Shown here piece by piece: positions 31,932 through 40,796 of a stretch of 64,000 nucleotides of DNA. Under the pieces are notes generated by a model. That model saw nothing but the letters and a program-made list of their open reading frames with translations. It was not told the DNA's origin and ran no database searches. Position 1 is the first letter of the stretch. Each line of letters starts with the position of its first letter. Source of the stretch: CBDATA01 sp965202845 (GTDB lineage Bacteria; Acidobacteriota; Vicinamibacteria; Marinacidobacterales; Marinacidobacteraceae); contig OZ241856.1 of assembly GCA_965202845.1 (NCBI GenBank), forward strand, positions 2,480,001 to 2,544,000, given 5' to 3'. Both the position numbers and the translations under genes were made by a program.

Positions 31932-33673
31932 TGCCCTCCGACGAGACCCTCCGCCAGCGACTGCGGCTGGGCGAGGACAGCGGATGGGAGTTCAAGCAGG
32001 TGGAGTTTGCCGGCGACCGCCCCCGGAGCCCGGGACGGGACGCGCTCGCCCAGGAGATGGTCGCGTTCGCCAACGCGAGCGGCGGACGCCTCCTGCTGGG
32101 CGTGACCGACGAGGGGTCGCTCCAGGGGCTGTCCCGGGAGCAGCTGGACGCGCTCGGCGACCTGCTGGCCGAATTGGGCGCGGACGCCATCAAGCCGCCG
32201 CTGCGCATCGACGTGCACAAACGCCGTCTGGACGGCAAGTCGTTCCTTCTGGTCGATGTTCCCCGGGGCGATTCGCTGCACGAACTCGGCGGACGAAGCT
32301 GGGTCCGGGTCGGGGCGGGCAAGCGCCGGATGACCGGCGACGAACCGATGCGGCTGGCGCAGCGTCGCGGACAGGCCCGGCGCGCGTCGTTCGACGAGCA
32401 GCCGGTGGCGGGGACCGGTTTCGACACACTGGATCCCGAACTCTGGCGGCCGCTGCTGAGCGCCGAGGGTGCCGCCGAGCCGGAGATCGCGCTGGAGAAG
32501 CTCGCGCTCCTCGGCGTGGACGAATCCGGCGTCCGGCGCGCCACCGTGGCCGGTCTGCTTCTTTGCGCCCGGAGTCCCGAGCAGTGGCTTCCGGGCGCGG
32601 TGATCACGGCGACCCGGTATCAAGGGACGGACCGCGCATCCGGCCAGCTGGACGCGCAGGAAATCACCGGCCCGCTCCCCCGGCAGATTGCGGACGCGGT
32701 GGGGTTCGCAAAGCGGAACATGCTGGTCTCCGCCCGCAAGACCCCGGAACGAAGCGACATGCCGCAGTACAGCGACAAGGCGGTTTTCGAGGCGATCGTG
32801 AACGCGGCGGCGCACCGCGACTACGCGGTCCGGGGCAGTCGAATCCGGCTGTCCATGTTCTCCGACCGCCTGGAAATCCAGTCGCCTGGCGCGCTCCCGA
32901 ACAACCTGACTCTGGAAGGCATGGCGCTGCGGCAATCGACCCGGAACGAGGCCGTCGTTTCGGCGCTGGGCCGCATCGGGGTGGGCGCCACGCACGGCGC
33001 CGGGGAACGGCGGTACTTCATCGAGCGGCGCGGAGACGGGGTGCCCATCATCCAGCGCGAGACCCGCGCGCTTTCGGGGCGGCTCCCGGAGTACCGGACG
33101 CCCGACGGCGCAGAGGTCCTGCTGCGGATTCCCGCCGCGCTCCAGCGCGCCGCTCCGGCGCGGGTGGTCATCACCGTGCAGGCCGGGGGACGTCCCCTGC
33201 CGGGAGCGGAGGTTCTGGCGCTGTTTCCGAATCGGACCTGGAAGCAGGCGACCGCGGACGAAAACGGGGAAGCGGTCATGGACTTGTATACGACCGAACT
33301 GCCGATGGCCGTGTTCGGGGCGGCGCCCGGACACGCGGCCCGCTTCGAGCCGGAGTGGCGCCCCGCCGACGGCGCCCTGGCGCTCGATCTGCGTCCGCTG
33401 CCCGGAGGCGGAAGCGTCATCTTCCCGGAAGCGACCGGCCAGCTGCCGGGGTTGAAGGGGCGCCTGAACCCGATCCGCGACGAAATGGATCGCACCTGCC
33501 TGTACGCTTCCAACATCGCGGTAGGCCGGGGACGGGCGCAGCCGGTTTTCTTCGTTCCCGGCGAAGCGCTCCGGCTGACCGATGCGGACGGCGCGGCGCG
33601 CACCGTGCGCATCCTTGCGGTCGTCGGGCGCTCCGCGCTGGTGGAGTATCAGACGCCGCCGGAAGGGGAGTAA
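31931..33673 (+). CDS. AlbA_2 (Schlafen-like) putative DNA-binding/ATP-binding protein with extra C-terminal domains
   Basis: 580 residues. Residues 1-130 are an AlbA_2 domain (EDSGWEFKQVEFAGDRP; ALAQEMVAFANASGGRLLLGV). The middle (~260-390) resembles the HATPase_c_4 part of these regulators (YSDKAVFEAIVNAAAHRDY, then SDRLEIQSPGALP). The C-terminal ~180 residues are atypical: a carboxypeptidase-regulatory-like beta sandwich (VVITVQAGGRPLPGAEVLAL, ADENGEAVMDLY) and a second beta domain. AlbA_2 proteins are often called transcriptional regulators and appear near defence genes. It converges with the small secreted-protein gene at 33691. Confidence 0.8.
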   Translation: MPSDETLRQRLRLGEDSGWEFKQVEFAGDRPRSPGRDALAQEMVAFANASGGRLLLGVTDEGSLQGLSREQLDALGDLLAELGADAIKPPLRIDVHKRRLDGKSFLLVDVPRGDSLHELGGRSWVRVGAGKRRMTGDEPMRLAQRRGQARRASFDEQPVAGTGFDTLDPELWRPLLSAEGAAEPEIALEKLALLGVDESGVRRATVAGLLLCARSPEQWLPGAVITATRYQGTDRASGQLDAQEITGPLPRQIADAVGFAKRNMLVSARKTPERSDMPQYSDKAVFEAIVNAAAHRDYAVRGSRIRLSMFSDRLEIQSPGALPNNLTLEGMALRQSTRNEAVVSALGRIGVGATHGAGERRYFIERRGDGVPIIQRETRALSGRLPEYRTPDGAEVLLRIPAALQRAAPARVVITVQAGGRPLPGAEVLALFPNRTWKQATADENGEAVMDLYTTELPMAVFGAAPGHAARFEPEWRPADGALALDLRPLPGGGSVIFPEATGQLPGLKGRLNPIRDEMDRTCLYASNIAVGRGRAQPVFFVPGEALRLTDADGAARTVRILAVVGRSALVEYQTPPEGE

Positions 33674-33690
33674 GCGCCGCGGATCCAGAA

Positions 33691-34038
33691 TCAGCGAATC
33701 CGCCTGACCGCAACCGCCTCGTCCATGCCTTCAACGAGCATCTTGCAGCGACCGGACGCGGCGTAAATCGCCACTTCCGGCATGTACCGGTACGCATATG
33801 CGTACACGTACTCCGCCTGCTCCCAGACCTGTCCGTTGACGAGCTCGACGATCGTGTCTCCGTCCCAGCCTTCGAACTCCCCGTCAATGTGACTCCTGAC
33901 GGTCGGAAGGCAGCTGATCCGGCCTGATTCCGCGCGCAGCCACGCCCCCTCGATGGCCTGCTCCTTCCGGAACCCCTGCGCGGCTGCGATCCCGCTGAAA
34001 AGGGCGACCAGGATCGCAACAAGCGCCAAGCGCCGCAC
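33691..34038 (-). CDS. Small secreted protein with aromatic repeat motif
   Basis: 115 residues with a signal peptide (LVAILVALFSGIAAA, then QGF). The mature part contains IDGEFEGWDGDTIVELVNG and QVWEQAEYVYAYAYRYMPE, a pattern of a conserved family of short exported proteins of unknown function, rich in alternating tyrosines. It is convergent with the AlbA_2 gene and probably in line with the YjbQ gene upstream on the same strand. Confidence 0.65.
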   Translation of the reverse strand: MRRLALVAILVALFSGIAAAQGFRKEQAIEGAWLRAESGRISCLPTVRSHIDGEFEGWDGDTIVELVNGQVWEQAEYVYAYAYRYMPEVAIYAASGRCKMLVEGMDEAVAVRRIR

Positions 34039-34054
34039 AAGCGCCTCCGGCCGG

Positions 34055-34483
34055 TCAGATGCCGATGACCTGGGCGGTCACCGTCCGCTGGCGCGGGCCG
34101 TCCAGCTCGGCGAACAGGATGCTCTGCCACTGCCCCATACGGAGCTCCCCTTCCTGGATCGGGATGGTCACGTTGTTGCCCAGCAGCGTCGCGCGCAGGT
34201 GGGCGGCGGCGTTCTTGCGCTCGCAATCGGAGCAGTCCTCGCAGTTGTGGAGGTAGCCGGCGTCGGTCTCCACCAGCCGCTCGAGGAATTCGTTCAGGTC
34301 CGCCATCAGCGCCGCCTGGAACTCGTTCAGGAAGAGCGCGGTGGTGGTGTGGAGCGTCGAGAGCACGAGGAACCCGGCCCGGATGCCCGAAGCCCGCACC
34401 TGCTCGCGCACCTTCTCGCTGATGTTCTGCATCTCCACCCGCGACTTGGTGACCACCCGGAACGTCCGGGCCATGACCTTCAT
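34055..34483 (-). CDS. YjbQ/UPF0047 family protein
   Basis: 142 residues if started at the ATG 34483 (MKVMARTFRVVTKSRVEM), which matches the family length; the frame stays open to 34609, but that extension is proline-rich and unlike the family. Motifs: FLVLSTLHTTTALFLNE, NAAAHLRATLLGNNVTIPI and GELRMGQWQSILFAELDGP. Some members can rescue thiamin phosphate synthase mutants, so the family is annotated as secondary thiamin-phosphate synthase. Its in vivo role is unclear. It is divergent from glcD. Confidence 0.85.
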   Translation of the reverse strand: MKVMARTFRVVTKSRVEMQNISEKVREQVRASGIRAGFLVLSTLHTTTALFLNEFQAALMADLNEFLERLVETDAGYLHNCEDCSDCERKNAAAHLRATLLGNNVTIPIQEGELRMGQWQSILFAELDGPRQRTVTAQVIGI

Positions 34484-34629
34484 CTGGCCCTCCAGGGCCG
34501 GGCCGTCTTTCAGGGAAGTCCCAGTGGGGGCGGGTGATGTCTCGACGGGGGACAAGGGCTTACACTCCTCTTCGGTCGGAACGCGATGACCGGCAGCGCA
34601 GTGTATCAATCCGGGGCGGTTCCGGCGGA

Positions 34630-36084
34630 GTGAGCGGCGGGGCGTCTGCGCTGGAAGCGCTCGCGGCCGAGCTCGGCCCGCTTTTGGGCGCCGACCGCTT
34701 CCTCGTGCGCCCGGAGCACGTGCTCCCCTACGAGTGCGACGGCAGCACCGCCTACCGGAGCTGCCCGGAGGCGGTGGCGCTGCCGCGCTCCACCGAAGAA
34801 GTCGCGGCCATCGTCCGGGCAGCGGCGCGGCTGGGCGTCCCGTGCACCGCCCGGGGCGCCGGCACCGGGCTTTCGGGGGGCGCCACCCCGCTCGAGGGCG
34901 GCGTGGTCGTTTCGCTGGCCGCGATGAACCGGGTGCTCGCCGTCGATCCCGACGAGCGCGCCGCCCGCTGCCAAACCGGCGTGGTGAACCTGGACATCTC
35001 CCGCGCCGCCGCGCCCCACCGGCTGTTCTTCGCGCCCGACCCCTCCAGCCAGTCCGCCTGCACGCTGGGCGGCAACATCGCCGAGAACTCCGGCGGCCCC
35101 CACTGTCTCAAGCTCGGCGCCACCGCCGCGCACATCATCGCCGCCGCCGTGGTGCTGGACGACGGCGAGGTGGTCGAGCTCGCCGAGGGGGACCCCGGAT
35201 TCGACCTGCTCGGCCTGTTCATCGGGTCGGAAGGCACCTTCGGCATCGCCACCGAAGCCACCGTGCGATTGCTCCCCATTCCGGACGAGACCGCGACCCT
35301 GCTCGCTCCCTTCGCCGACCTGGTTCCGGCCTGCGAGGCGGTCTCGCGGATCGTCGCCCGCGGGGTGCTGCCGGTGGCCATGGAGATGCTCGACCAGGCC
35401 GCCATCCAGGTGGTGGAGGCCGGGGTCGGCGCCGGATATCCGAAGGACGCCGGGGCGGTGCTGCTGGTGGAGCTGGACGGAACCGCGCCGGCGGTCGCGC
35501 GCCAGCGGAAGGAGGTGGAGCGGTCGCTCGCCGCCTGCGGCGCGCTCGAGATCCGGGTCGCCGAGGACGCGAAGGAGCGCGAACTGCTCTGGCTGGGGCG
35601 GAAGCGGGCGTTCGGGGCGATGGGACGGATCTCCACCGATCTCTACGTTCAGGACGGGGTGGTGCCGCGCTCGGCGCTCCCCGAAGTGATCGCCGAGGTG
35701 GAGCGGATCGGGAAGCGCCACCGGGTACGCATCGCCAACGTCTTCCACGCCGGCGACGGGAACCTGCACCCTTGCATCTCCTACGACGGGCGCGACCCCG
35801 ACGAGAAGGCGCGGGTGCTGCGCGCCAGCCACGAACTGCTGGAGCTCTGCGCGCGTTCGGGGGGCGTGCTTTCCGGCGAGCACGGCGTGGGGATCGAGAA
35901 GCGGGACGCCCTGTCGCTGCTGTTCGGCGAGGCGGACATCGCCGCCATGGAGCGCGTCCGGGACGCCTGGAACCGGAAGGGCTTGCTGAACCCCGGCAAG
36001 ATCCTGCCGAGCGGCGGGGGAGGCTGCGGCGAGGCGCTTGCCGCCGGCCGGGTGGCGGCGGCGGGGCCGGGAGCCTGGATCTGA
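34630..36084 (+). CDS. glcD: Glycolate oxidase FAD subunit GlcD
   Basis: 484 residues from GTG 34630; the frame is open upstream to 34534 but the extension is basic and overlaps the promoter region. The FAD-binding PCMH domain has ARGAGTGLSGGATPLEGGVV and LGGNIAENSGGPHCLKLG. The C-terminal FAD-oxidase cap contains NVFHAGDGNLHPCISYDG and GEHGVGIEKRD, which are GlcD/D-lactate dehydrogenase signatures. With GlcE and GlcF it forms the membrane-associated enzyme that oxidises glycolate (or D-lactate) to the keto acid. First gene of the glcDEF run. Confidence 0.9.
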   Translation: MSGGASALEALAAELGPLLGADRFLVRPEHVLPYECDGSTAYRSCPEAVALPRSTEEVAAIVRAAARLGVPCTARGAGTGLSGGATPLEGGVVVSLAAMNRVLAVDPDERAARCQTGVVNLDISRAAAPHRLFFAPDPSSQSACTLGGNIAENSGGPHCLKLGATAAHIIAAAVVLDDGEVVELAEGDPGFDLLGLFIGSEGTFGIATEATVRLLPIPDETATLLAPFADLVPACEAVSRIVARGVLPVAMEMLDQAAIQVVEAGVGAGYPKDAGAVLLVELDGTAPAVARQRKEVERSLAACGALEIRVAEDAKERELLWLGRKRAFGAMGRISTDLYVQDGVVPRSALPEVIAEVERIGKRHRVRIANVFHAGDGNLHPCISYDGRDPDEKARVLRASHELLELCARSGGVLSGEHGVGIEKRDALSLLFGEADIAAMERVRDAWNRKGLLNPGKILPSGGGGCGEALAAGRVAAAGPGAWI

Positions 36085-37214
36085 ACCCTCCGGTTCTCCG
36101 TCCCGAAGACGAGGCGGAGGCCGCCGCCGTGCTGGCCGCCGCGAACGCCGACGGCCGCAAGGCGCTCCTGGAGGGCGGCGGAACCCGCATGCGCCTGGGG
36201 GCGCCGCCCGACCGGGTGGACCTGAAGCTCTCCACCACCGGCCTCGCCGGAATCGTCGAACACCACCGGAGCGACCACACCGTCGAAGTCCGGGCCGGAA
36301 CCACGGTGGCCGCCCTCAACCGGGAGCTGGCGCCCTCCGGCCAGTTCCTGCCGCTGGATCCGCCGCTCCCCGACCGGGCCACGCTCGGCGGGGTGATCGC
36401 CGCCGGCGACCCCGGCTATCGAAGGGCGCCCGGAGCGCGTCCCGGCGATCTGCTGCTCGGCCTCTCCGCAGTGCTGGGCGACGGAACGCCCATCCACTCC
36501 GGCGGCCGGGTCGTAAAGAACGTCACCGGCTACGAACTGGGGCGGCTGTTCACCGGCTCGCTGGGGACGCTCGGCATGCTCACCCGGGTGGTGCTGCGCC
36601 TGCGGGCGCTCCCCGAAGCGTCGCGCACCGTCCTGCTGCCGCTGCCGCCGGGGGACCCGGTCGAAACCTTCGTGAACAGGGCGCTTGCCGGGAGCGGCGG
36701 AGAGGCGACGGCGATAGCCCCTCCGGGCACCGGGATTCCCGGTCTTCCCGAAGGGCACGACGGCTTCACGCTGGCGGTGCGCCACGAGGGGCTCCGGGAG
36801 GAGGCCGCCGCCGGGAAGGGGCCGGCGATGGAACCCGACGAGGAAGCCCGCTTCTGGGCCGGGGTGCGGGACTTTCCGGTCGTCGCGCCGCAGCGTCTCG
36901 GCGGATGCGGCCTTCGGGGGACGGGGCGCCGGACCGCAGTGCTGCGTACCGCCTGGAAATGGGCAGCGTTCGGGCCGGCACTCGCGCTTCCCGACGTCCC
37001 GCGGGTCTTCGCCGCCGTGCCGCCGGACCGTCTGGACGCCGCCCTCGAGACGGCGCGGGAGGAAGGCGTCGCGGTGGGGATCGAGAACGCGGCCGCCGGG
37101 GAGGCGTTCCACCCGCCGCCGTCCGCCCCGGCGGCCGCATTGATGCGCCGGATCCGGATCGCCCTGGATCCGCGGGATACCCTCGCGCCCGGACGCTTCC
37201 CGTGGACCCGATGA
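36081..37214 (+). CDS. glcE: Glycolate oxidase subunit GlcE
   Basis: About 377 residues. The start is not obvious: a CTG at 36081 overlapping the glcD TGA (or CTG 36075) gives a protein beginning NPPVLRPEDEAEAAAVL. The FAD-binding half has GGGTRMRLG, ATLGGVIAAGDPG and GGRVVKNVTGYELGRLFTGSLGTLG, the last being the typical GlcE motif. The C-terminus ends LDPRDTLAPGRFPW, as in homologues. It is translationally linked to glcD and overlaps glcF by ATGA. Confidence 0.85.
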   Translation: MNPPVLRPEDEAEAAAVLAAANADGRKALLEGGGTRMRLGAPPDRVDLKLSTTGLAGIVEHHRSDHTVEVRAGTTVAALNRELAPSGQFLPLDPPLPDRATLGGVIAAGDPGYRRAPGARPGDLLLGLSAVLGDGTPIHSGGRVVKNVTGYELGRLFTGSLGTLGMLTRVVLRLRALPEASRTVLLPLPPGDPVETFVNRALAGSGGEATAIAPPGTGIPGLPEGHDGFTLAVRHEGLREEAAAGKGPAMEPDEEARFWAGVRDFPVVAPQRLGGCGLRGTGRRTAVLRTAWKWAAFGPALALPDVPRVFAAVPPDRLDAALETAREEGVAVGIENAAAGEAFHPPPSAPAAALMRRIRIALDPRDTLAPGRFPWTR

Positions 37215-38485
37215 CGACCGCCGCAACCCACCACCGGAAGCTCTACGAGCAGACGCTCGCCTGCGTCCACTGCGGCCTCTGCCTCCCGGCGTGCCCGGCC
37301 TACGAGAACGCGCCCCGGGAATCGCTCGCGCCCCGCGGCCAGGTCTTCAATGCGCGGGCGGTGCTGGAGGGGCGACTCGAACCGAACGCCGGATTCGCCG
37401 AGGACCTCCACGAGTGCCTCGCCTGCCGCGGCTGCGAGACGGTCTGCCCCGCCGGGGTGCAGGTGGGGGCCATCGTCGAGGGGATGCGCGGCCTGGTGAC
37501 CGAAGCGGCGAGCGAACCGTGGCGCGTCCGGTTCCTTCGCCGGATCGCCCTGGGGCAGATCGTGGCGCGTCCGACGGCGCTGCGGCTGGCGATGGCGCTG
37601 CTGCGGCTCTCGGAGCGCCTGGGGTTGCGGCGGCTGGCGCGGCGCATCCTCCCCAGAATGTCTCCGGCGCTCGCCGCCGCCGAACGCATGCTTCCCGAAG
37701 TTCCGACGCGGCGGCGGTTGCCCCGACGCAGTACGCCCGCGACCGAAGTCCGGCGCGGCCAGGTCGCCCTGTTCGCCGGGTGCGTCGCGCCCCATCTCCG
37801 CCCCCGGACGTCGCTCGCCACCATCGAAGCGCTGACCCGCAACGGCTGGGAGGTGATCGTTCCCGAACGTCAGGGGTGCTGCGGCGCGCTCCATCTCCAC
37901 GCCGGTCTCCCGGACGTCGCCCGCAGGCTGGCGCGGCGAAACCTCGCGGCGTTCCCGGGCGGCATCCCGATCCTCACCACCGCCGCCGGCTGCGGCGCGG
38001 CGCTGGCCGAAACCAGGGACCTCCTCCCCGGCGACGACGAGGCCCGCGGCTTCGGGGCGCGGGTGCGGGATGTTTCGGCGTTCCTTGACGACGAGGGGTT
38101 CGCGCCGCCGGACGCGCCGCCGCGCGACCGCCCGCTCCGGGTGGTGTATGACGCCCCCTGCCATCTCTTCCACGCGCAGCGGGTCCGGGACCAGCCGCTT
38201 CGCCTGCTGGAAGCGATTCCGGGGGTGGAGATGGTGACGGTGCGCGACCCGGAGCGGTGCTGCGGCAGCGCCGGCATCTACAACATCACCCGGCGGGAGA
38301 CCTCGATGGCGGTTCTCGACCGGAAGATGGCGAACATCGCGCCCGCCCGCCCCGACTGCATCGCCACCGGGAACATCGGCTGCCACCTGCAGCTTGCCGA
38401 GGGCGTCCGCCGCGCCGGGATCGAGGCCGAGGTGGCCCACCCGGTGGAACTGCTCGCCGACGCCTACCGGAGGGGGTACGGATAG
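37211..38485 (+). CDS. glcF: Glycolate oxidase iron-sulfur subunit GlcF
   Basis: 424 residues. Two 4Fe-4S ferredoxin motifs lie near the N-terminus (CVHCGLCLPACP from residue 18, and CLACRGCETVCP). Two cysteine-rich CCG domains follow (FAGCVAP...GCCGALHLHAG; DAPCHLFHAQ...RCCGSAGIYN). It passes electrons from the GlcDE flavins to the membrane quinone pool. Its 3' end overlaps the convergent gene at 38464 by 22 bases. Confidence 0.92.
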   Translation: MTTAATHHRKLYEQTLACVHCGLCLPACPAYENAPRESLAPRGQVFNARAVLEGRLEPNAGFAEDLHECLACRGCETVCPAGVQVGAIVEGMRGLVTEAASEPWRVRFLRRIALGQIVARPTALRLAMALLRLSERLGLRRLARRILPRMSPALAAAERMLPEVPTRRRLPRRSTPATEVRRGQVALFAGCVAPHLRPRTSLATIEALTRNGWEVIVPERQGCCGALHLHAGLPDVARRLARRNLAAFPGGIPILTTAAGCGAALAETRDLLPGDDEARGFGARVRDVSAFLDDEGFAPPDAPPRDRPLRVVYDAPCHLFHAQRVRDQPLRLLEAIPGVEMVTVRDPERCCGSAGIYNITRRETSMAVLDRKMANIAPARPDCIATGNIGCHLQLAEGVRRAGIEAEVAHPVELLADAYRRGYG

Positions 38486-39063
38486 CGAAGCTGTAGCGTC
38501 TTCTGGAACGCCCGAAACGCGCTCAGATGTTCGAGCGGACTGAAGTCGGCGATGTGATTCGCGACGCTCACCCGGCGTTTCCGAAGATCGCGCTGGAAGC
38601 GCTCGCCGCGGCGACCGGTCGGCGAACCGGCTGCCTCAATCAGAAGAGTGGTCAGTTTTTCCTTGGGGTTCGCAATGTTCTCGATTTCGCGGAGGGCGGG
38701 GACGGACACGCGGGCCTTCGGCGAACCGGCCGCTCGCGCAATGGCGGAGCCGTCGATCAGCAACCAGGCCTCGGACATCCGAACCGGGATGACCGGCACG
38801 ACGTCCTGGCGTTCGTCAAGTTCGAATTCCCGCAGGCGCTCCTCCAACGTGGCGTTCTCCGCATCACGATGGACGAATATCAACATCACTTCGGGCCGGC
38901 GCGAAGCGAGGAATTCGGCGACGCTCCCGGTACGTTTTCGGAACACGGGTTCGAGTATCTCCACATTGGGATCAAGTCGATGCACCGCCCACTGCATGAT
39001 GGGAATGAGCATGCGGTCCGTGCCCCCATCGGCCACCACCGCATACGTCAACTGCCGATTCAC
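38464..39063 (-). CDS. DUF4276/TOPRIM-like partner of an OLD-type ATPase
   Basis: 199 residues from GTG 39063, which overlaps the ATPase stop as GTGA; the frame is open further upstream only inside the ATPase gene. The fold looks TOPRIM/DUF4276-like: LTYAVVADGGTDRMLIPIM (the position of the VEGxTE loop) and LIFVHRDAENATLEERL (the position of the metal-binding DxD strand, here HRD). SEAWLLIDGSAIARAAG and PKEKLTTLL are also seen in DUF4276-type proteins. With the adjacent ATPase it makes a two-gene pair resembling ATPase-nuclease defence modules. No activity can be proved from sequence, and the acidic metal ligands are not canonical. Confidence 0.65.
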   Translation of the reverse strand: MNRQLTYAVVADGGTDRMLIPIMQWAVHRLDPNVEILEPVFRKRTGSVAEFLASRRPEVMLIFVHRDAENATLEERLREFELDERQDVVPVIPVRMSEAWLLIDGSAIARAAGSPKARVSVPALREIENIANPKEKLTTLLIEAAGSPTGRRGERFQRDLRKRRVSVANHIADFSPLEHLSAFRAFQKTLQLRYPYPLR

Positions 39064-40418
39064 GTAACCGATCCGATTTCCAGCTTGAGTTGTCTCAGCC
39101 CCTTGCTGACCGGGGCGCCCCCGAGATAGTCGGCGAGCCTTTGCCGATCCACCGGGAGCGAGGCTCCCGGTTCGGCCCGCCACGTATCGCGGACCGGCCG
39201 GAACGCGCTGACGGGGCCGTCGTCGCCGGTGAGCGCCCGCTCCACGAACACGAAGTCGTCATATCCGAGACGGCGGGCCACTTCCGGCGAGTGGGTATTG
39301 AGGACGACCTGCCGCAAAGGATTGTCGGCGGCCACCGCTTTCCCAGGATCCACCGCGTAGTCCTGGAGCAGTTCCACCAGGGCGGGAACCCGCGAGGGGT
39401 GGATGCCGTTCTCCGGTTCCTCGATACAGAGAACAGCGCGGTCGCGGACATCCACAAGCTTGAGCGTCAGGGCGATGTATCGCAACGCGCCTTCGGAGAG
39501 GGAACGGCCGTACAACCATTCGTCCACCCCGCGAATCCGGGCCCGCAGGGCAAGCTGGCCGCGCGCCTCGTCGGAATCCACGTCCAGCTCCTGGATGTCC
39601 GCATCCAGTTGCTGCAGCTTGAACAGAATCTCGCTGCGGACGGCGCCCGAATCCCCCTGGAGCAGCGCATGAAGCGTGGCCGCGAGATGGGCGCCAGAGG
39701 AGACGATGTGGGGAGGCGTCCCGCGGTCGTCCGGGGCGCGCATGGCGCTGGGCTCCAGATGCAGCGACTTCCAGGAGGACATCTCGCGCTTGGCGGCAAG
39801 AACCGTGGGGTAATGGAAGGTGTTTGTTCCGCCCACCACGGTGCGGGGAGAGGCGCCAATGGGCGACGGGCGCCCCCGGCTGCCGCCGTCCTGATGCAGC
39901 CGGACGGATTCCCCATTGGTGGAGAGGAACGGCCCGCGCCGGCGTCCTCCCAGCGCAACGGATTGCCGGAACGCCGGTTTCGCCCCGAAACCGACAAAAT
40001 TCCTGAAATCCTTGATCCTTGCGGGGAGAAGACTCTCGTGCTCCACCAGCAGAAGGCCGGAATCCAAGGCGTATCGCAACCGAACGGCGTACGTCAGGAG
40101 CGTCGTGCTCGGCTCGGCCGGTTGGCCGAAATCATCCTCCACCTCGGCTGGCGCCAGCATGTCCGCCGAAAGCTCGATCGCGCGATTCGGATCCCGGCGG
40201 AAGATCAGATCAAGGGGCGAAGCGCGGCCTCCGGAGCGCCGCACTTCGGCGGCCGCGTAGGCGCTGTCGTGTTCCGCCAAGGCGCCGAGAAAGCGGATCG
40301 CGTCGAACAGGTTGCTCTTCCCGGCGCCGTTGTGTCCCAGGAAGCAGGTGAGCGGACCGAAGCGAACCTCGGCGTCGCGGATGCTCTTGAAGTTCTTGAC
40401 GGAAAGGCGGAGGAGCAT
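39060..40418 (-). CDS. OLD/RecF-like AAA ATPase of a two-gene module
   Basis: 452 residues from ATG 40418 (MLLRLSVKNFKSIRDAEVRF), the usual AAA_21 start; an in-frame extension to 40460 is possible. Walker A is GHNGAGKS at 28-35. The ABC signature-like segment is GRSLSEGALRYIALTL, Walker B is VLCIEEPENGIHPSR, and the switch histidine lies in VLNTHSPEVARRLG. A long variable middle region (~85-270) forms the coiled-coil part. It is the regulatory ATPase of a putative defence pair with the downstream overlapping TOPRIM-like gene. It is divergent from the Fic remnant. Confidence 0.83.
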   Translation of the reverse strand: MLLRLSVKNFKSIRDAEVRFGPLTCFLGHNGAGKSNLFDAIRFLGALAEHDSAYAAAEVRRSGGRASPLDLIFRRDPNRAIELSADMLAPAEVEDDFGQPAEPSTTLLTYAVRLRYALDSGLLLVEHESLLPARIKDFRNFVGFGAKPAFRQSVALGGRRRGPFLSTNGESVRLHQDGGSRGRPSPIGASPRTVVGGTNTFHYPTVLAAKREMSSWKSLHLEPSAMRAPDDRGTPPHIVSSGAHLAATLHALLQGDSGAVRSEILFKLQQLDADIQELDVDSDEARGQLALRARIRGVDEWLYGRSLSEGALRYIALTLKLVDVRDRAVLCIEEPENGIHPSRVPALVELLQDYAVDPGKAVAADNPLRQVVLNTHSPEVARRLGYDDFVFVERALTGDDGPVSAFRPVRDTWRAEPGASLPVDRQRLADYLGGAPVSKGLRQLKLEIGSVT

Positions 40419-40526
40419 GCCGGGACCGGTAGAGAATACCGGGTCTCCGCTAGGAGCCATTGAGCTTGCGCCCGCGATCCGGGATCATGCGGAGCGCCCA
40501 GGGAGGACGCATGACCCGAGCAGACG

Positions 40527-40790
40527 ATGTTCGGCGAGCCGCTCTACCGCAGCCGCGAGGAGAAGGCGGCGCACCTGCTCTATTTCATCGTCAAGGATCG
40601 TCCGTTCACCGATGGCAACAAGCGGATCGGCGCGCTCCTGTTCCTGCTCTATCTCGCCCAGGAGGGCGTCGCGCACGCGCTCGACTCCCGGTCGCTGACC
40701 GCGCTCACCCTGCTGCTCGCCGAGAGCGCGCCGGACAACAAGGATCTGATGGTGCGGCTCGTGATGAACCTGCTGGCGGAATCAGAGTGA
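40527..40790 (+). pseudogene. Fic-domain remnant (RhuM/Fic C-terminal part)
   Basis: 87 residues beginning FGEPLYRSREEKAAHLLYF, the start of the C-terminal Fic domain of RhuM-type virulence/death-on-curing proteins. The expected N-terminal ~200 residues are absent. The Fic motif HPFxDGNKR is present as RPFTDGNKRIG, so the catalytic histidine is replaced by arginine. Together these suggest a decayed fragment rather than an active AMP-transferase. It lies just before the poly-G tract of the restriction gene. Confidence 0.65.
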
Positions 40791-40796
40791 CACATT

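Noticed and set aside
33679..33703. Hairpin GCGGAT/ATCCGC between convergent genes as a bidirectional terminator
   Set aside because: The stem is 6 bp, the loop is long, and there is no U-run on either side; part of it is coding.
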